Origin: Botryotinia globosa
Lineage: Eukaryota > Ascomycota > Leotiomycetes > Helotiales > Sclerotiniaceae
Direction of reading: 5' to 3'
Assembly: GCA_014898425.1 (NCBI GenBank)
Contig: RCSZ01000002.1
Location: forward strand, 558,001 to 622,000
Length of the DNA stretch: 64,000 bases
Below the pieces are notes generated by a model, which saw nothing but the letters and a program-made list of their open reading frames with translations, was not told the origin of the DNA and searched no databases. Within the stretch, counting starts at the first letter, position 1; each line of letters opens with the position of its first letter. Positions 49,460 to 59,240 of this stretch are shown in pieces. The translations under genes and the position numbers were made by a program.

Positions 49460-52410
49460 ATGATAAAAATGGATGACGAAAGAGATCCGGGAGATGTGTT
49501 TGCTATCCCAGACCTTTGGGGTCTATCCAGATGTGTTGATGATGTAGTACAGCCAAATAGTCTTTTCTCAGATCTTAGACTACCTGGTTCGTTCCAACTA
49601 TTTGCGTGAAGTAAACAAATATACTGTGCTAATTATTTACAGCCATTGACTTTAAACTGCCAGATGTTGCAGAGCAATGTCAACATGACGAATTGTTCTT
49701 TGGTATACCGGAACTGTCCATAGGCCCAGCAGAGCCAATTGTTTCTCCATCTCAATCTGATGAACCTCTTGGTGACACATCTTGCAACGAACAGGTGGGG
49801 CCCGAGCAAGCTGAAGACTTCGATATTTGGATGGTACAGGAGCAAGAGCCTTTAGAGGAGCCTGTGAACTATCAAACATGGGATTCTTTTACTATCGAGC
49901 AATTTAATGAACCTCAAACGGCTTATTTGACCGAAGCTGGAGCTCGAGTACTTGATACCGCATTAGCTGCCGAAGAAGATCTTTTGAGTGCAGGAAATAC
50001 TCTTCATGATGTGGTGGATTCGAAGATCTTCGCTGCCTCGGTTCTTGCACTAGGACTAGGTAGAAATTCGATGTTCTTCGCATGGGACGTAGAGAAGCGT
50101 TCATTTTATGCGACCCTTCAGAAGTTCCGAGTCTCTGGTCACACTGCGCAATCTTTGACTGGGTTTTTGGCTCCTTTCTATGAGTGCGGAAACATTACCA
50201 GATTTCTTCAAGACTTCGTCGAAAGGACCTATTCATCAAACAAATCACCAGGTCGAATTGCCATGGCGGAATCTATTTCAACTGTTCTTGCAACAATCCA
50301 GTCACAGCTGAATGTATGCGCTTCTGATTATGAGAGCATTTTACAGCTGCAAGAATTATTTCAGCCCGTTCACTCAGTTCTTACATGTTTCAAACGATTG
50401 GTGACGAAGACATTACCAAGGAAAAGCGATGAGGCAATACTTTCAACGCTTTTTGAAGAGATCCAACTTCTCGAACATAGGACAGACTCTCTCCGAGATA
50501 TTCTTCTTGAAATGCTGTCGAGGGTATCAATACCTTGGCTTAAATTTACAGGTGAATGGCTTGGGTTACAAAGAGAAGATGGCGTGCCGCTAACCAAGGA
50601 TGGTTCTGGGAAGAGCTTTGTGAAAGTCGACAACAAAGAATGGGTGGATGAAGCTGGTCTCGAATTAAATGAATCTGACTTTGTATTAGACCTTGAAAAT
50701 GTTCCTTCGTTCATGCCACTTGAAGATGCCCAGATAATGTTCGAAGTGGGTAGGAGCCTTCGAATTTTACGGAGTCACCATATAGACCATCCTTTGTCGA
50801 AAATGGAGGTTGTGGAGTCAGTTGCACCACCAGCCCTTGAATGGAGGTATTCTTGGCAGGATATACTGGATGTAGAAACTAAAGCCTTGAAATACGAACA
50901 GGATCTGACGACCGCGCTCCGAAAGTTCTCCGGGAATCATTCAACGACGAAACCCACGGCGACCGAGTCCAGGTATGAGTTTTACAATTTTGATCTGGAT
51001 TTCTTCGGCCGGCCCGAAGCAGAGATTCAAACTCGTGTTGAAGCTTCCATCAATCGATTGGACTCAAAATTAAAGGAGCCACTAAATCCTGTCAAGTTTG
51101 AACGTCTTTTACAGGATTGTCTTTCATTGGGTCCGGACCCTTCACGAGTGGATGAATCAATATTTTCCCCGCCCATTTCGCTGGCCCCTATACTCTCATT
51201 CAATCCAATCATTTCTGCGCAAGCTAGAGTGGTCAATGCTGTTTGCATGCAATTATTCTTCAAGTCTCATAAGTTACGAGATCATCTATCACTCCAAAGA
51301 GACTTCCATCTGTTGGGAAACGGTGTTTTCTCAAGTCGACTCTCTCATGCACTATTTGACCCGGAATTAGAAAGTGCCGAGAGACAAAAGGGAGTGGCTT
51401 TATCTGGTGGAACCATGGGCTTACGACTCGGTGGTAGAGACACATGGCCACCAGCGAGCTCTGAATTACGACTTGCACTAATGGGCGTTCTCACCGAAAG
51501 TTATGCATCATATGAACCTGCGAATCTTTCTTCCATTGATAGCTATCTACAAAGACAAAAATCTCTTCCAGGAGATCTGAGTTTTGCTGTTCGAGATATG
51601 TCCGAAGAAGAAATCAAACGATGTATGGACCCCAATTCAATCGAAGCCCTAGATTTCCTACGGCTTTCATACAAACCTCCTGCGCCGTTGGAATCGATTC
51701 TGACTCCCGTTATTCTCTACAAGTATGATCAGCTTTTCAAACAACTACTTCGTACTCTCAGAATGCTATATGTTGTGTCAGCACTTTTCCGTGATGCCAC
51801 GGACAGGACATCCTCGTGGCAAAACATCCATCCCTCTGCTCAGAAGTTTCGTATTGAGGCTCATCATTTTGTTTCTGCGGTCTGTGGATATTTCTTCGAC
51901 ACTGGAATCGCAACAACATGGGGTGTTTTCCAGAGGAAATTAGATGAAATTGAAGAGCGCATGGGCTCTGAGAATTTTTCGCTCGGTCAAAATGAGGGGC
52001 TGGAGAGCCTTAGAGAGTATCATGAACGTGTGCTCGATAAGATGTTATTTGCATTGTTCTTAAGGAAGAGACAGAAACCAATCATGCAACTACTAGAAGA
52101 AATATTCAGCCTGATCCTACGGTTCTCGAAGCACTCAAGAGAAAAGGCTTCGGGAGCAAAGGGAAATTCGGGTAATTTAGGCGAAGATGAGGATATCCAA
52201 TTGATGTATGGGAAATTCAAAAAGAGAGTGGGAGTATTTGTCACTGTATGTAGGGGATTGACTGAAAAGAAGGGTTACGGCGAGAAGACTTTCAATGCCC
52301 AAGCAGGAAGCGGAGGTTTGTTTGACGCTGCGGATCTAGCAGAAGAAAACACAGTTGGGCAACTGGTATTGAGACTAGAGATGTCAGGTTATTATGTGAA
52401 AGGAGTATGA
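49460..52410 (+). CDS. Gamma-tubulin complex component, GCP5/GCP6 type (Spc97/Spc98 family)
   Basis: Two exons, 49460-49586 and 49643-52410, encode 964 aa (961 if the better-placed ATG at 49469 is used). The 56-nt intron has a weak GTTCGT donor but restores the frame (RLPAIDFKLPD). Proteins of this family build gamma-tubulin ring complexes at spindle pole bodies. An N-terminal helical GRIP1-like part covers about residues 110-450 (SLTGFLAPFYECGNITRFLQ, VHSVLTCFKRLVTKTLP). The GRIP2 part starts near residue 590 with LSLQRDFHLLGNGVFSSRLS and includes PLESILTPVILYKYDQLFKQ and the RIEAHHFVSAVCGYFFDTGI helix at about 770-800. The long insert and extended N-terminus favour GCP5/6 over GCP2/3. I lean to GCP6 (Alp16-like). 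The frame is clean. Confidence 0.85.
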
Positions 52411-52738
52411 GATTCCTGTATGAGCTTCACAAATGTCGGTTATGGCAAATGGTTATGTATGCCATCTGTGATAGGAGACATAATATCAGAACACTTTCAA
52501 ACACTTTTTGGATGAATCATACAATTCAGATTCAGGTTTAATATTTCAAGCTCTATCTTTGATATTATACGAACCCATACCAGTGGTGCACCTTTCGCTT
52601 TACCATTCATGCGTGTTTTGGTACTCCATCTTTACGCAGAGACGAAATGGGCATTACTCTTGTCAGGCAGCAATCTTGATTCGATCTTCTGATTGTGGTG
52701 TCTCCCGTTAAGTCATCTGACTAAGCAGTATTGACTTA
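52411..52738. other. 3' region of the GCP gene
   Basis: About 330 bp without a gene, ending at the MITE. Confidence 0.5.
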
Positions 52739-53104
52739 CAGAAGAACTTGGTTATACCGGACTGAGATTTTCGACCAATCAAATCCGGTATATCTAAGAT
52801 TCCGGTATAAAAAATAATGGCCCAAGCTTTCTAACCAAAATTTATATCCGATTTCAATTCCAAACCCCGATATTTTCAAAAAAATCATGTGACTAAAGCG
52901 AATCATACTTATTAATAATAATAAAAAACTTATTCAGCTAAATTTACCACCAAAATTTATACCGGATTTATAAAAAAAGTGTCCGGTATACCGGTATATC
53001 CAAAAAATCCGGTATCACCATATAAAAAGTGTTCAAATAAGGAAATTATTCCGGTATATCCAAGATTCCGGTATATCCCAGTCCGGTATAGCCAAGTTTT
53101 TCTG
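52739..53104 (+). mobile_element. MITE family A, clean copy
   Basis: This 366-bp non-coding element has terminal inverted repeats of about 28 bp: CAGAAGAACTTGGTTATACC on the left and, inverted, CAGAAAAACTTGGCTATACC on the right. TA lies directly outside both ends (52737-52738 and 53105-53106), the target duplication of Tc1/mariner/pogo-type transposases. Several CCGGTATA/TATACCGG subterminal words are present, possible transposase sites. It has no coding capacity, so it would be mobilised by a transposase elsewhere. A second, heavily mutated copy sits at 23763-24125. Confidence 0.88.
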
Positions 53105-53108
53105 TATA

Positions 53109-53579
53109 TCCCCTAGACTGCGTAAAGAGGACACCTCGCTTATACAGGGATCATACTGACCAATCAAATCATCAGGATATTAAATATTCTTATTAATTTA
53201 GAGGTTTATTCTATAATAATTAGTAAAACACTTTTTATTATTATATAAAAGGGTATTATATTTCTTATATTTATATATATTTATATATCTAATCCCTTTT
53301 TATTAAAAATTTCCTAATATTTCCTCTAAAATTATTCTTTTTGAATTCAAATATTGATCTTTATAAATACAACAATCTTTTTTTTTCTAATATATATCAA
53401 TTGATAATTTATAAAACAATTAAAACCTTTAATTGAATCCTCCAAAACTTATATTATATCTTTATAAAAGCATTTAGGATCAAATTCATTAATTAATCCC
53501 CGATATATCAAGTTATATTATTAATGGTTGTGCCTATGCACGGACCACTTAAGGTGTCCTATGCCCGCAGTCTAGGGGA
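53109..53579 (+). mobile_element. MITE family B, adjacent to MITE A
   Basis: This 471-bp element has inverted ends: TCCCCTAGACTGCGTAAAGA on the left and, inverted, TCCCCTAGACTGCGGGCATA on the right, with a further shared GGACACCT. TA flanks both ends (53107-53108 and 53580-53581). The inside is very AT-rich and non-coding. It begins four bases after MITE A ends, so one element probably jumped into the TA next to the other. Confidence 0.75.
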
Positions 53580-53581
53580 TA

Positions 53582-54195
53582 TGCTGGATATGCATCTTTC
53601 CTAGAAAGAACATACTCATCGCGTTCGAAAGGATATTTGAAATCGCTATAAAATGGACAAACCCTGCAAAACAAATGATTGTTTTTACAATTTAACTTGG
53701 TACAAACGCTGGAAGCTGGCCGAATGTCAGTATTGTACTGGATGAAGTCTGCTGCAAAGGCAATGGGGGTGGAGAGATGAGACATTTATTTTGACCACAT
53801 TATACGATGTCGAATATCCTTCTTGAATCTTGGCAATAATTTGACATCTTTTGACAATTCATAAAGAGATGTCTTGCGTTTTTGGTTGCAATAATCAAGC
53901 AGATGCATCTTTGATGCATGTCTAAATCTGTATTACTTTCGATTTCTATCTAAGTCATAGAGCGATACATAATACATCCACGTATTGCACTTATCGATCT
54001 AGAATCTTAATGTTTGTATTATCATCATTCATTCCTCATGATCACATATTCTTTCTGACGTTTATTACGACATCCAATATTCCTGCCCAATTATCCGGTT
54101 CGAATGCTTCCCAATCAAAAGCACAGTAATTATCTCTAACTTTTACAATATCTAAGCTCCCTAGATGGAACTTTATATCCCCCACCCAGCTTCTT
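53582..54195. other. Intergenic DNA
   Basis: No supported gene. The short minus-strand frame at 53549-53785 overlaps the MITE end and has several Cys residues, but no other support. Confidence 0.5.
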
Positions 54196-55216
54196 CTATA
54201 CAGAGCTTTCCTGCATTGTGATCTTATCATCAATCGTACTCAATCTTACACTTTCGACATGTTCTCTTCCTCTGAATCGAGGCTTATACGAGTATTTCTT
54301 CATCAATAAGAATGCTACAAGTCCAACCAAAGCTAGACCACCCGCAATACAAACGACTGCAACACCAGCAACAGCTGATTTAGACAGCCCGCTAGAACCC
54401 GAAGATGACGAGTCTGAGGTGGTAGACGATGAAGCTGTCGAGGATCCCGTTGACGTCGCTGTAGAAGTTGCAGCTGATGTTGCGACAGAGGTCGCCTTGC
54501 CCTTGGTAGAGGGACCATTGACAGTTGCGTTGAAACAGGAGACGCTTGTAGTAAAATCACTCTCTTCTACGAAAGTCTAAATGTATATCCTGATCAGTCT
54601 CCTGCAGCGATATGTTCAGTTTGTTTGCAGTCGGGTTTCTTACAATATCTGCACAAGCATAAAATGTTTCGTTCCCACTGCCATCGTATGTTGAACTGTA
54701 TTCAAGCTGGATGGTCGCGTTGGTGCCAGGTTCAATATCGGTTTGAGAGCCTGGTATAGTGTAACACCGATGTCCGGTATCAAGTTCAGAGACTGTATGT
54801 AAAATCTGGGTAGTGAAATCCGATTGAGTGGTTGGCTCTAAAATACATTTAGTCTTGGGAATAATAGATGCGTCAATTATTTCTTACTATCTATATATTC
54901 TATGCGAACAACGACATCCCAGGTTTCTCCGGAGGCCACAAGTGCAACTTTCCCTGAGTCTGTATGTTTAAAGCATGTTAGTTACGACTAGCTTATAATT
55001 TTCAAGAGGATCATACAAAAAGGAAATTCTGTGCGGTTTCCAACCATTCCATCATTTCTTGCACAAGGACTGTTGTTTTTCCAAGCATCATACCAAGTGC
55101 GTTGCTCTGGCCACACAAACTCAACTGGACCGTTCGCCGTTTCTGCTTTTCCAGATACACGATCGAGGTTGAGAATAAGACATAAAGCCAAAACAGGAAC
55201 GTAGTTGAAGAGCCAT
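54196..55216 (-). CDS. BIM1-like (copper acquisition factor-like) domain protein with C-terminal membrane segment; signal peptide frame broken
   Basis: Exons 55216-55017, 54959-54888, 54837-54644 and 54576-54196 can be joined in frame. The mature part matches the fungal BIM1-like domain related to LPMOs: GPVEFVWPEQRTWYDAWKNN then APC-type Cys (SPCARNDG), NRTEFPF, SGKVALVASGETWDVVVRIE, GHRCYTIPG and GTNATIQLEYSSTYDG ending in FYACADITFVE. Such proteins sit at the cell surface and some help copper uptake. A Ser/Thr stretch and a membrane helix (AVAGVAVVCIAGGLALVGLV) follow, then a basic tail. At the start, the ATG at 55214-55216 opens a signal-peptide-like MALQL, but the hydrophobic continuation LALCLILNLDRVSG is one frame away. 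Removing one base near 55200 would join them. Otherwise the frame runs back to 55347 without a good signal start. Confidence 0.68.
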
Positions 55217-55347
55217 CTTGGAACAAAGTGTCTTGAATTTTTGCAGTCGAAGTATAGCAGTCGACTATCATCAATACAAGAGAGAACTGGATCATATATG
55301 CACGTATTCAAACCGAAAACTATTTCGGGTCCGAACCCGAAAGTCAT

Positions 55348-56363
55348 AGAGCTTGAAAATCAAGAATGAAAACATTCAATCACCTTGGTCTGAGTAATGG
55401 CTTCTATCCATTACGAAACGTAGCAAGGTACCAATCATGAAAGCTCTTGGTCTCAATTCCATGCGAAAGTACGCATGTGAAAGTGTGCGTTTGAACTATG
55501 AGCATAAAACAGAGTCGCAAGCATACAACGCTGCCAAGTAATACCGATCGGAGTCGGGAACATTCACAAGATCTCACAGGCCATGCCAGACGTATAAATT
55601 AAGCTTTGTAAGTAAAAGAAGCTGTTGGAATGCGGCAGCAGGGTTCACATAGCAGAGTAGGCTGGTCTCCTTCTCCACTCTGATATGTGATTTGGTAAAA
55701 TATTCATGCACGTCCCACTTTGTCGCTAAATTTTACATCTTAAGGTTATCTGATCCGAAATTTCCATCTAATCAGATGTAGCTACTGAAAAATGGAGACG
55801 GTGGTATGGTGGAGTAGATATCAGCCAATAAATTTGTGCAAACTTATCAGATGAAAGTCTGATGTTATGGTGGCCTCAATCTTTTGTTGTACTCTGAAGC
55901 CACCCTAGGAGATTTCTCCTCCTCATCTAATCTGATTAAATCTTATCTAATCTAATCAATCTCCGTCTATAAGAATAGCCTAGACTTGAGTTCCCCGTCT
56001 CGGTCTTTCTTCTTTCACGAACGTCAGGTCAAGTGCGACGTTTTTTTTAATTATCGGACCACTTCCACATGCAACGACACGGCAAAAAGTATCTTGCTTG
56101 TATTCCAATAGCCCATCGACTCATATTGTATCTTTTTTCGGAATGTCACCGAATTTCCTTGGCATGTTCAATGTCGTGAGTCAAAGTGGAGATTCAAGTA
56201 GACCGCGTCTCAATTTTCGGAACCGTAGATTTTGGCCCTTCATTTTGTCCTCATATATGAAGGCACGTCTCCGATCAAGTATGCATCTATTCATCATCTT
56301 AGACAGCTCAATCATACCATCCAAATCGTCACCTTGAGACAAATCATCACCTCCATCAGCATC
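55348..56363. other. Intergenic region between two cell-surface protein genes
   Basis: The divergent upstream DNA of the BIM1-like and GPI-protein genes, about 1 kb. Clustered TCTAATC/ATCAGAT words occur at 55755-55780 and 55922-55965 (four TCTAATC in 45 bp), possibly regulator binding sites. No coding frame is supported. Confidence 0.5.
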
Positions 56364-57115
56364 ATGGTTTTCATCACATCAATTATCAAGGTCGAGGCTC
56401 TTGCCGTACTTTTCGCCCCAACAATCCTTGCTACTTTACCATAGGCTTTGATCGTCAAGCGTCAAGATGAAGTTAACGCTGTCGGCACCAACTCCTACAA
56501 CTGTCACGACAATTGCGGTATGTTTGATTTCCTACCAGGTCTCCCTTTCAGACACGAGGCCAAATGAACTCCTTGAGATTAGTACTAATATCCTTCATAG
56601 GTGAGGCCATCCTCGAATCTGAAATCGATGGTTTCTGCAACACTAAAATCTTCTCCACCGACTACGCCGCCTGTCTCCAATGCTCTGGCGAGGATAACGA
56701 AGACATCTGGCAATACTATGGCCCATATCTGACTGTTGCTGCTGTGGAGTGTGGTTCTTCTACTGTACCATTATCCGGAACTCAAGCCGACGTTGCCACC
56801 GCCATGCTCGCTCAAAACTTCACTACAACCACCGGCGGCGCTGCTGCAACTGTTGCCAGCAACTCCGCAACAACAACTGCCGTAGCTTCTAGCTCTGATT
56901 CAACTGCTAGCTCGGGATCAGCTTCCAGCAGCACTGCCACTGGATCTTCTGCTTCGGCATGTATTCTTTTGTTTTGTTGATAGATTGAGTGATTGCTAAT
57001 TTCTATGAAGGCTACCTCTACCAGTGGTGCAATTCAACAAATTAATGCAGCCAGCGGTTTCCGGATCGGTGGCATCAGCATCCTCGTTGCGGCTGCTGTC
57101 GCCAACTTGGCTTAA
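56364..57115 (+). pseudogene. GPI-anchored cell-wall-type protein gene with in-frame stop after the signal peptide
   Basis: Exons 56364-56516, 56601-56956 and 57011-57115 give a small secreted protein. It has a signal peptide (MVFITSIIKVEALAVLF...), a Cys-containing domain (NSYNCHDNCG, GFCNTKIFSTDYAACLQCSG, YYGPYLTVAAVECGS), a Ser/Thr/Ala-rich linker and a hydrophobic C-terminus (GISILVAAAVANLA) typical of GPI attachment. A TAG at 56442-56444 sits exactly between the signal peptide and IVKRQDEV, where a Lys-Arg processing site follows. The stop could be a CAG-to-TAG transition. The second intron would use a GC donor (GCATGT) with a good branch point (GCTAAT), since no GT keeps the frame. The rest is intact, so the gene is either newly dead or read through. 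Confidence 0.72.
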
Positions 57116-57795
57116 TTATGATCCAATCCCTTAAAAACGTACAGATGGCTTTGGGAGTGTGGTCCGGTGACCAATGAATGAATGGTGATAATTTATTGAG
57201 TTGATGTGTCTTTCTCTTATTCGGTATATAATTTAAAATGCGAATCATCTTAATCAACCGACTGTATTTCTTCACATTCAATGCACTATGTCTGTATCTT
57301 CTATACTTCTATAAAAAAATGCAAGGTTCCATGTAAGGGAGCATAATCTTTCAAGCTGCAGGACATGAAGTTTGTCTTTCCGTCTTGTCAAAGATTTATG
57401 CGTTTTTAATCCACTCCACTTCGGAATGAAAGAAATTTCATGAGACGTATTAGCTTTGCTGGTCCGAGACTCTGGAAAAACCGTTAGTTTTGGAATTTTC
57501 CTAGGAAAGGAAAACACGGAATTATGATCCCTTCGATCGACCAAATCACTTAACTCCGAATTGACCGAGAAAAACTGGGGATGCGGAGATGACTAAAGGA
57601 TCAGATAACTTAGATGCAACTACACACTCCGACGTATAACTTTATAACTTATGTCCGTCGCTAGCTCTTTTAGGCTGTTTGCTATTGTGTATATATTTAT
57701 TGAGTATCTTATCAGTTTTAAACTCCAGAAAGTTACTCTGCAACACTTCGTTACTGGATAGATACAACCACATACTTCGAAGCGGCTCTCTCATC
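57116..57795. other. Promoter region of the oxidoreductase gene
   Basis: About 680 bp with no gene. The frame of the next gene runs open upstream to 57679, but the ATG at 57796 fits the family start better. Confidence 0.5.
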
Positions 57796-59164
57796 ATGGG
57801 TTTTATATTGTACTTTCAAATCGCCAAAATAGCGGTTCATTTCCTATTGAAATTCGGGAAGCAAAAAGTCACAGCAATCATTCACCGTTTCACATACCGC
57901 GCGACTTTCAATCCAAAGAATATCGTCATCATAGGCGGTTCTTTCTCCGGAATGCAGTTAGCGAGGCTCCTTTCCACATCCATACCTACGGGATATAAAG
58001 TCACGCTCGTTGAACAAAACACACACATGCATTATTGTTTTGCTTTTCCGAGATTCAGTGTGCTGAGTGGTCATGACTATAAAGCTTTTATCCCTTATGA
58101 GGGACTGTTGAGACGTGCGCCGAAAGGAGCTATATCTATTGTGAATGAGAAGGCTATCAATATCCATAAAGATCATATTGAGCTTACATCGGATGAGAAA
58201 ATCTCTTATGAATACCTCGTTATCGCAACAGGTGTATCGCAGCCTGCACCGGCTCGACTATCCGCGACAGATAATATAGGGGGTGAAAGCGAACTGCGTA
58301 GTTATCAAAAAGCTATCCATGCCTCTTCACGAATTGCAGTTATTGGGGGTGGTGCAGTTGGAGTCGAGCTCGCAACTGATATCAAGAGCTTCTTACCAGA
58401 TAAGAGTGTGACGTTAATTCACTCTCGAGATCGTTTACTCGTTAGATTCGGACCACAGCTACATGAAGCGGCTTATAAGCGACTTGAAGAGCTGGGAGTG
58501 AAAGTTTATCTTAATGAACGACCTTCACTACCTGATAGTAAGCCATTTATGCCGTCGGAGACCGAGATTGTATTTAAGGATGGTCGAGTTGAGACTTTTG
58601 ATCTTGTGGTATGCGATGCCTATTGTTGTAAAGTCCCTTGAAAGCCGGTCACTGACTTCAAAAGATATCATGTATCGGACAAAACCCAAACTCCAGCCCA
58701 CTCAAAACGCTCTCACCAGATGCCATCAGAGAAGATGGTTTCATTCGTGTAGAACCAACATTGCAAGTCAAAGCCGAGAATGAAGATTGCAAAAACATTT
58801 TCGCAATAGGAGATGTTGCAGCTACCGGCGGTCCAAAGATGGCATTCGCGGGCATGGCACAGGCGGAGGTTTCTTGTTCTAATATTCTTGCATTGATTCG
58901 AGGAAACCAGAATACACTTCAACATTATATTCCAAACTTTATCGAGGGAAAGACTAAGCTGACTCTTGGAAAAGTAAGTAAACTATGGGTCCTCCGATTT
59001 TGATGTTATCTTCTAACTTTCGCATGACGTAGGACCGCGGGGTATTCTTTATGGAGAACGAAAAAGATTACATACTAAAAAAATTGAACTATGATTCGCC
59101 TGATATTGACTCTAAGAAAGTATGGAAGTTCTTTGGAGTAGATATGAAAGGATGTATGGATTGA
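57796..59164 (+). CDS. AMID/FSP1-type FAD-dependent NAD(P)H:quinone oxidoreductase
   Basis: Three exons, 57796-58608, 58665-58973 and 59033-59164, encode 417 aa. Both introns (56 and 59 nt) keep the frame (FDLV-ISCIGQNPNSSPL and LTLGK-DRGVFFME). The protein would be a single-polypeptide FAD enzyme of the AIF-homologous AMID/FSP1 group, reducing quinones with NAD(P)H at membranes. Visible motifs are the FAD Rossmann loop IIGGSFSGMQLARLL (about residues 44-58), the ATGVSQPAP segment, the NAD(P)H Rossmann loop IAVIGGGAVGVELATDI (about 180-196) and the FAD-closing motif FAIGDVAATGGPKMA (about 316-330). The N-terminal 25 residues are hydrophobic and may anchor it to a membrane. It is the only fully intact gene in this right-hand cluster. 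It converges on the MFS pseudogene only about 75 bp away. Confidence 0.88.
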
Positions 59165-59240
59165 GTCTAGCCGCAGCCTTAATGAACAGCATTTGAAAGA
59201 ACTTGTATTTGTTTCTCTAATAGATAACATATTCCTAGAA

